Positions 60,741-64,000 of a DNA stretch of 64,000 nucleotides are shown one piece after another (within the stretch, counting starts at the first letter, position 1; every line of letters begins with the position of its first letter). Both the position numbers and the translations under genes were made by a program. Source of the DNA: Allolobophora icterica (taxonomy: Eukaryota; Annelida; Clitellata; Crassiclitellata; Lumbricidae); assembly GCA_963556255.1 (NCBI GenBank), contig OY744608.1, positions 34,644,599-34,708,598 of the forward strand, given 5' to 3'. The notes beneath the pieces were generated by a model. It worked only from the letters and a program-made list of their open reading frames with translations, was not told the origin of the DNA and ran no database searches.

Positions 60741-61279
60741 TCAACCAACAACTTAGTAGAACAACGAACAATCACTTTCTTAATTATTAATGCAAAGAAA
60801 AAAGTGAAATTTCTTACTCGGATCTTCGCTTCTGTGGTCGCATGGATACATTGGATAGGCTACATTCTGTTCGTTGTGCTGTGTTATTGCTGGCTGCGGT
60901 TGCTTCAAACGTCGACCATCTTGAAATTCTTGAATATTTCAATCGTCGACTTTCTTGAAATTGTTTTTCAATCGAAGATTTCAAACGTTAATCGTCTTAA
61001 AATTCTACAGCGTAGACCGCCTTCGAAGTTCTTTCACGAATTGGGAAATTTTGCACAACGTCGATAGAAAGATGACGTAAGACAAACGGCCCAAAGATGA
61101 CGTAATTGCTTCAGAGAACGTTACCATGAGAATGCAGAATGACGTATTCATAATGAAAAGATTACTGGCGTCTCCTTCCACTGCGCATGGATGCATGTAC
61201 ATTGTACAATAGCGCTTATACAGGCGTCTTTGCACTCCGCAGTCAAACATTAATCATTTCATATCATAATTATATGGTT
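60741..61279. other. Unassigned intergenic DNA
   Basis: A 112-codon frame at 60729-61067 has a hydrophobic stretch but no recognisable family or splice context. Confidence 0.3.
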
Positions 61280-62420
61280 ATCTATAAAGCGCCGCTCACA
61301 ACAGGAATACGTGGATGTTCTACTGCCTCTTCTGTTGACGCTGTGTAACCGCTCTATCAGTGAAGGAGTTCTACCGCCGACACAGAAGAGATCCATTCTG
61401 ACTCCCGCCCTGAAGAGTGACGGCTTGGACCCGGCTGACCCTCTCAACTACCGGCCAATTGCCAATGTCTCGTTCCTATCCAAGACCATCGAGAAGATAG
61501 TAGCAGCTCAGCTTTCGACATTCTAGACCATGACACCCTACTAAAGCGGTTGCATATTACGTTTGGGCTGGCTGGAAATTTTCTCGAGTGGATTAGCTCT
61601 TTCCTCTCCGGGCGTTCTTTCAGGGTCCTTCACGGCTCGACTAGGTCTCGGTGGGTCCCTGCCCCGTATGGGCTGCCTCAGGGCTCCGTCCTTGGTACCC
61701 TACTGTACATCATATACACCTCTGGCCTTGCCCTGCTTCTTGCTGAACATGGTGCCATGGCCCAACTCTAGGCAGATGATACGCAAGCATACATGCATTG
61801 CCCGCCACACGGCGCTGCTTCTGCTGTAGCTGCTATGGACCAAACACAGTCCGAGTTGGAGAAGTGGATGCCTTTACTTTTTCTTCCTCGGTCCGCGACC
61901 TTGGAATTCTATTGGACCAGGAACTAACCTTTGCACCACACAGTCATCGCCTTAGCCGCGACTGCCTTTACCAGCTCCGTCAGGTTCGTACTGTCGCCTG
62001 CTCTCTGTCAACAGGAGCTGCAACTACTCTCGTGCATTCCTTTGTCATATTCCGTCTGGGCTATTGCCTGTCCCTTTATTCTGGTCTCCCTAAACTGCCT
62101 TGACCGCTTCTTGCGCTCCGCTGCGCGCCTTATTGGCCAAATATCCTACTTTGGCCATGTTTCAAATTATATGCTGGAGGTCCTGCATTGGCTCTCCGTC
62201 CGACAGGGTATAGAGTACAGGATCACGATTTCTACGATGCGCCGTCCTACGTCCTTAGATGCGGAGCTGTTTAACGCGCACGTGGAAAAGTTGACACCTG
62301 GAACAATTGAACCGCTCGAGTCCATCTTCTTCTCAACAGGCGATGAAACTTAAACTTTCAACAACCGTAGGAAGCACCGCTCTGTATATAGGCTGTGTAG
62401 ACTATTAACTGCTCCTGAAG
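61280..62420 (+). pseudogene. CR1-type LINE ORF2 relic
   Basis: Broken frames give ISEGVLPPTQKRSILTPALK, LNYRPIANVSFLSKTIEKIV, then FLSGRSFRVLHGSTRSR, GLPQGSVLGTLLYIIYTSGL, ADDTQAYMHCPPH (catalytic box, after a TAG), VRDLGILLDQELTF and SAARLIGQISYFGHVSNYML. These are ordered RT motifs of the CR1/L2 group. At least four frameshifts or stops are present. Part of the region between the NYRPI and FLSG motifs is deleted. Confidence 0.85.
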
Positions 62421-63419
62421 TGGTGGCTCAGCTATTTAGCATCCCAGCAGCGCGATGTTTAGGCTCTACTTGCTATAGCACACGTACTTTGAACATCGAA
62501 CTGTTGGGGTCAGCGGGTCATTTAAGTAACAGATGTTGGGTTATGAACATAGAACAGTATAAAAAAACGTGTGAAATGACGCAATAGTTTCCGCAAAAAT
62601 GCGAAAGGCGCTCACGTGCTTATAGATTAGTTGCATAGCCTACAGGCAATTATTTGAAACCTATGCATTTTCTATTGCCTTTTTTTTTACCGTACAGTCA
62701 TCATTATCGCCAAAAAGTATTTGCAGTAGGGACATACATGTAATAAAGCTTAGCTTACTGCAAGTTTATGACGACTTCAGTTCATTTGAGATCCCTCAGA
62801 GCTCGGCGTGAATATGTTGCTTATTTCTAATTTCAAACTTCGAATATAACGAAGTTTTGCAGGGAACCACAAAGTTCTCTCGACGAACGTGGAAGGATGT
62901 ACTTCCTGTCATTCGTTCATTTTCAAACCAAAGACCTTAGAATAGAACGTAAAGAGCCACGAATTACATGCACGTAGGTTATAGATACTTTGCCCATTAT
63001 AGAAACCGAACGCGAAACCACACATAGCGGAGAAAAATTGTTGATATGGAGTATCGGTGATTCAAAGGCTGAAAACTATGGCCATCGGCGACACACAAGC
63101 AATACGACGAAAGTAAAACTATCGCAAAATTAGCTGCGAAACTGACTAAAGTAGCGGCAAAACTAACGAGAACGATACCGTTTCGCGAAATTAAAAGCCC
63201 TAATCACATATAATATATACTCTCTCGCGTATGTTTGTATGCCCGTTGGTAGGTGAGTTGGTGGGCGTAAAGATGGAGTTTCGCATGCTGCAGAACTGTA
63301 AAAGTAGGCCTCAATCTTCTGGTTATTGACCTGATAACGGCTTGGTTTTGGTGTGCCATCGGTTGATGCCTTGTGCATTAGACATCGGCGCAATAGAAGT
63401 TACCAATTACAATTGCATA
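62421..63419. other. Unassigned intergenic DNA
   Basis: No supported feature. Confidence 0.3.
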
Positions 63420-63490
63420 CGTGCAGCACTGCATACATATACATACATAAATGCATACACACATACATACATACATTCAAGTTACATACA
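63420..63490. repeat. (CATA)n microsatellite
   Basis: Interrupted CATACATA repeats. Confidence 0.85.
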
Positions 63491-63814
63491 TGCATACGAT
63501 CGTTAGTTGAAAGCCAAGCGATGATCAGTCCAGTTCTTGAGTCTCGTTTCCAGACACCTACGCTTTGCCGATTAAGAGGACGATGACGATGATGTGACGT
63601 CTGCTGCTGACGTCATCTCAAAGACTCTTATCATCACAACGAGCATCGTCTTCGTTTGTCATAGAGAATTATTTCTGCTACTGGACAAGAACAGAAGCCG
63701 ATAAACGCACTTAGTACCTGGAAGGTGGATCATAATTATGCTAAGGACCGTTCGCTTCTTATGCTCCTTTCAAGAACGACCAATCACCTGCTGTCCTTCA
63801 CCTATATAGCAGTG

Positions 63815-64000
63815 ACAGAGAGACAGACAGATAGACGGACAGATAAACAACCAGTTGCAGAGAGTTGGTGGCAGAGAGCAAGACGGAGGCAGAAACAGGC
63901 AGAGAATAAGACGGTGTCAGAAGGAGACAGCCAAGGTTGGATACAGAGACACAGACAGACTGACACAGCGGAAGATAGAGAGAAGTGTTGACAGAGACAG
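63815..64000. repeat. GACAGA-rich degenerate tract
   Basis: GACAGACAGATAGACGGACA-like sequence continues to the window end; similar in style to 52380-52830. Confidence 0.75.

Noticed and set aside
60729..61067. 112-codon ORF with a hydrophobic segment as a membrane protein
   Set aside because: No family similarity; repeated TTGAAATTCTTGAA words suggest low-information sequence.

Overview
The window is animal genomic DNA: non-coding sequence, decayed transposable elements and very long microsatellites surround a few short GT-AG bounded exons. There are no bacterial operons. The motif TAGGCCTA and short 'tatagcgcc' repeat tails recur throughout. From memory this composition suits a marine invertebrate, perhaps an echinoderm or other non-vertebrate deuterostome; the sequence does not settle the taxon.

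The one host gene I can support is a dachshund homologue (dach) on the + strand, from about 401 to 37982. Exon 1 (401-873) carries the conserved DACHbox-N (Ski/Sno/Dac) domain. Exon 2 (26943-27064, or to 27094) carries the RPGRP-K-R motif that follows it in the family. Exon 3 (28207-28389) is a likely central exon. Exons at 32749-33057, 37262-37345 and 37816-37982 encode the C-terminal DACHbox-C/coiled-coil region and the stop. Splice phases agree across every junction and give about 445 codons. Intron 1 is about 26 kb and is almost entirely repeats.

From 874 to 26942 (intron 1) there are truncated non-LTR retrotransposons, two arrays of TTGG/CCAA palindrome-rich tandem repeats in opposite orientation, five hAT elements with perfect 8-bp target duplications, a pogo-like element inside a (TA)n tract, an internally deleted mariner-type element and a 67-bp minisatellite. 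The later introns hold long (CA)n and (TG)n tracts, another non-LTR pseudogene, a hAT MITE and a 2.25-kb DNA transposon of a family I cannot name. Downstream of the gene (38-64 kb) lie several hAT MITEs, a 3.35-kb foldback element, a candidate solo LTR, more non-LTR relics (the longest open reading frame is 383 codons), tRNA-derived SINEs and a 4.6-kb CTTTGCC-type pyrimidine array split by a hAT insertion.

I found no self-contained new molecular system such as a defence locus, biosynthetic cluster or CRISPR array. The observations most worth following are the dachshund gene model, the foldback element, the unclassified transposon in intron 4, the pogo-like insertion into (TA)n and the paired TTGG/CCAA arrays.
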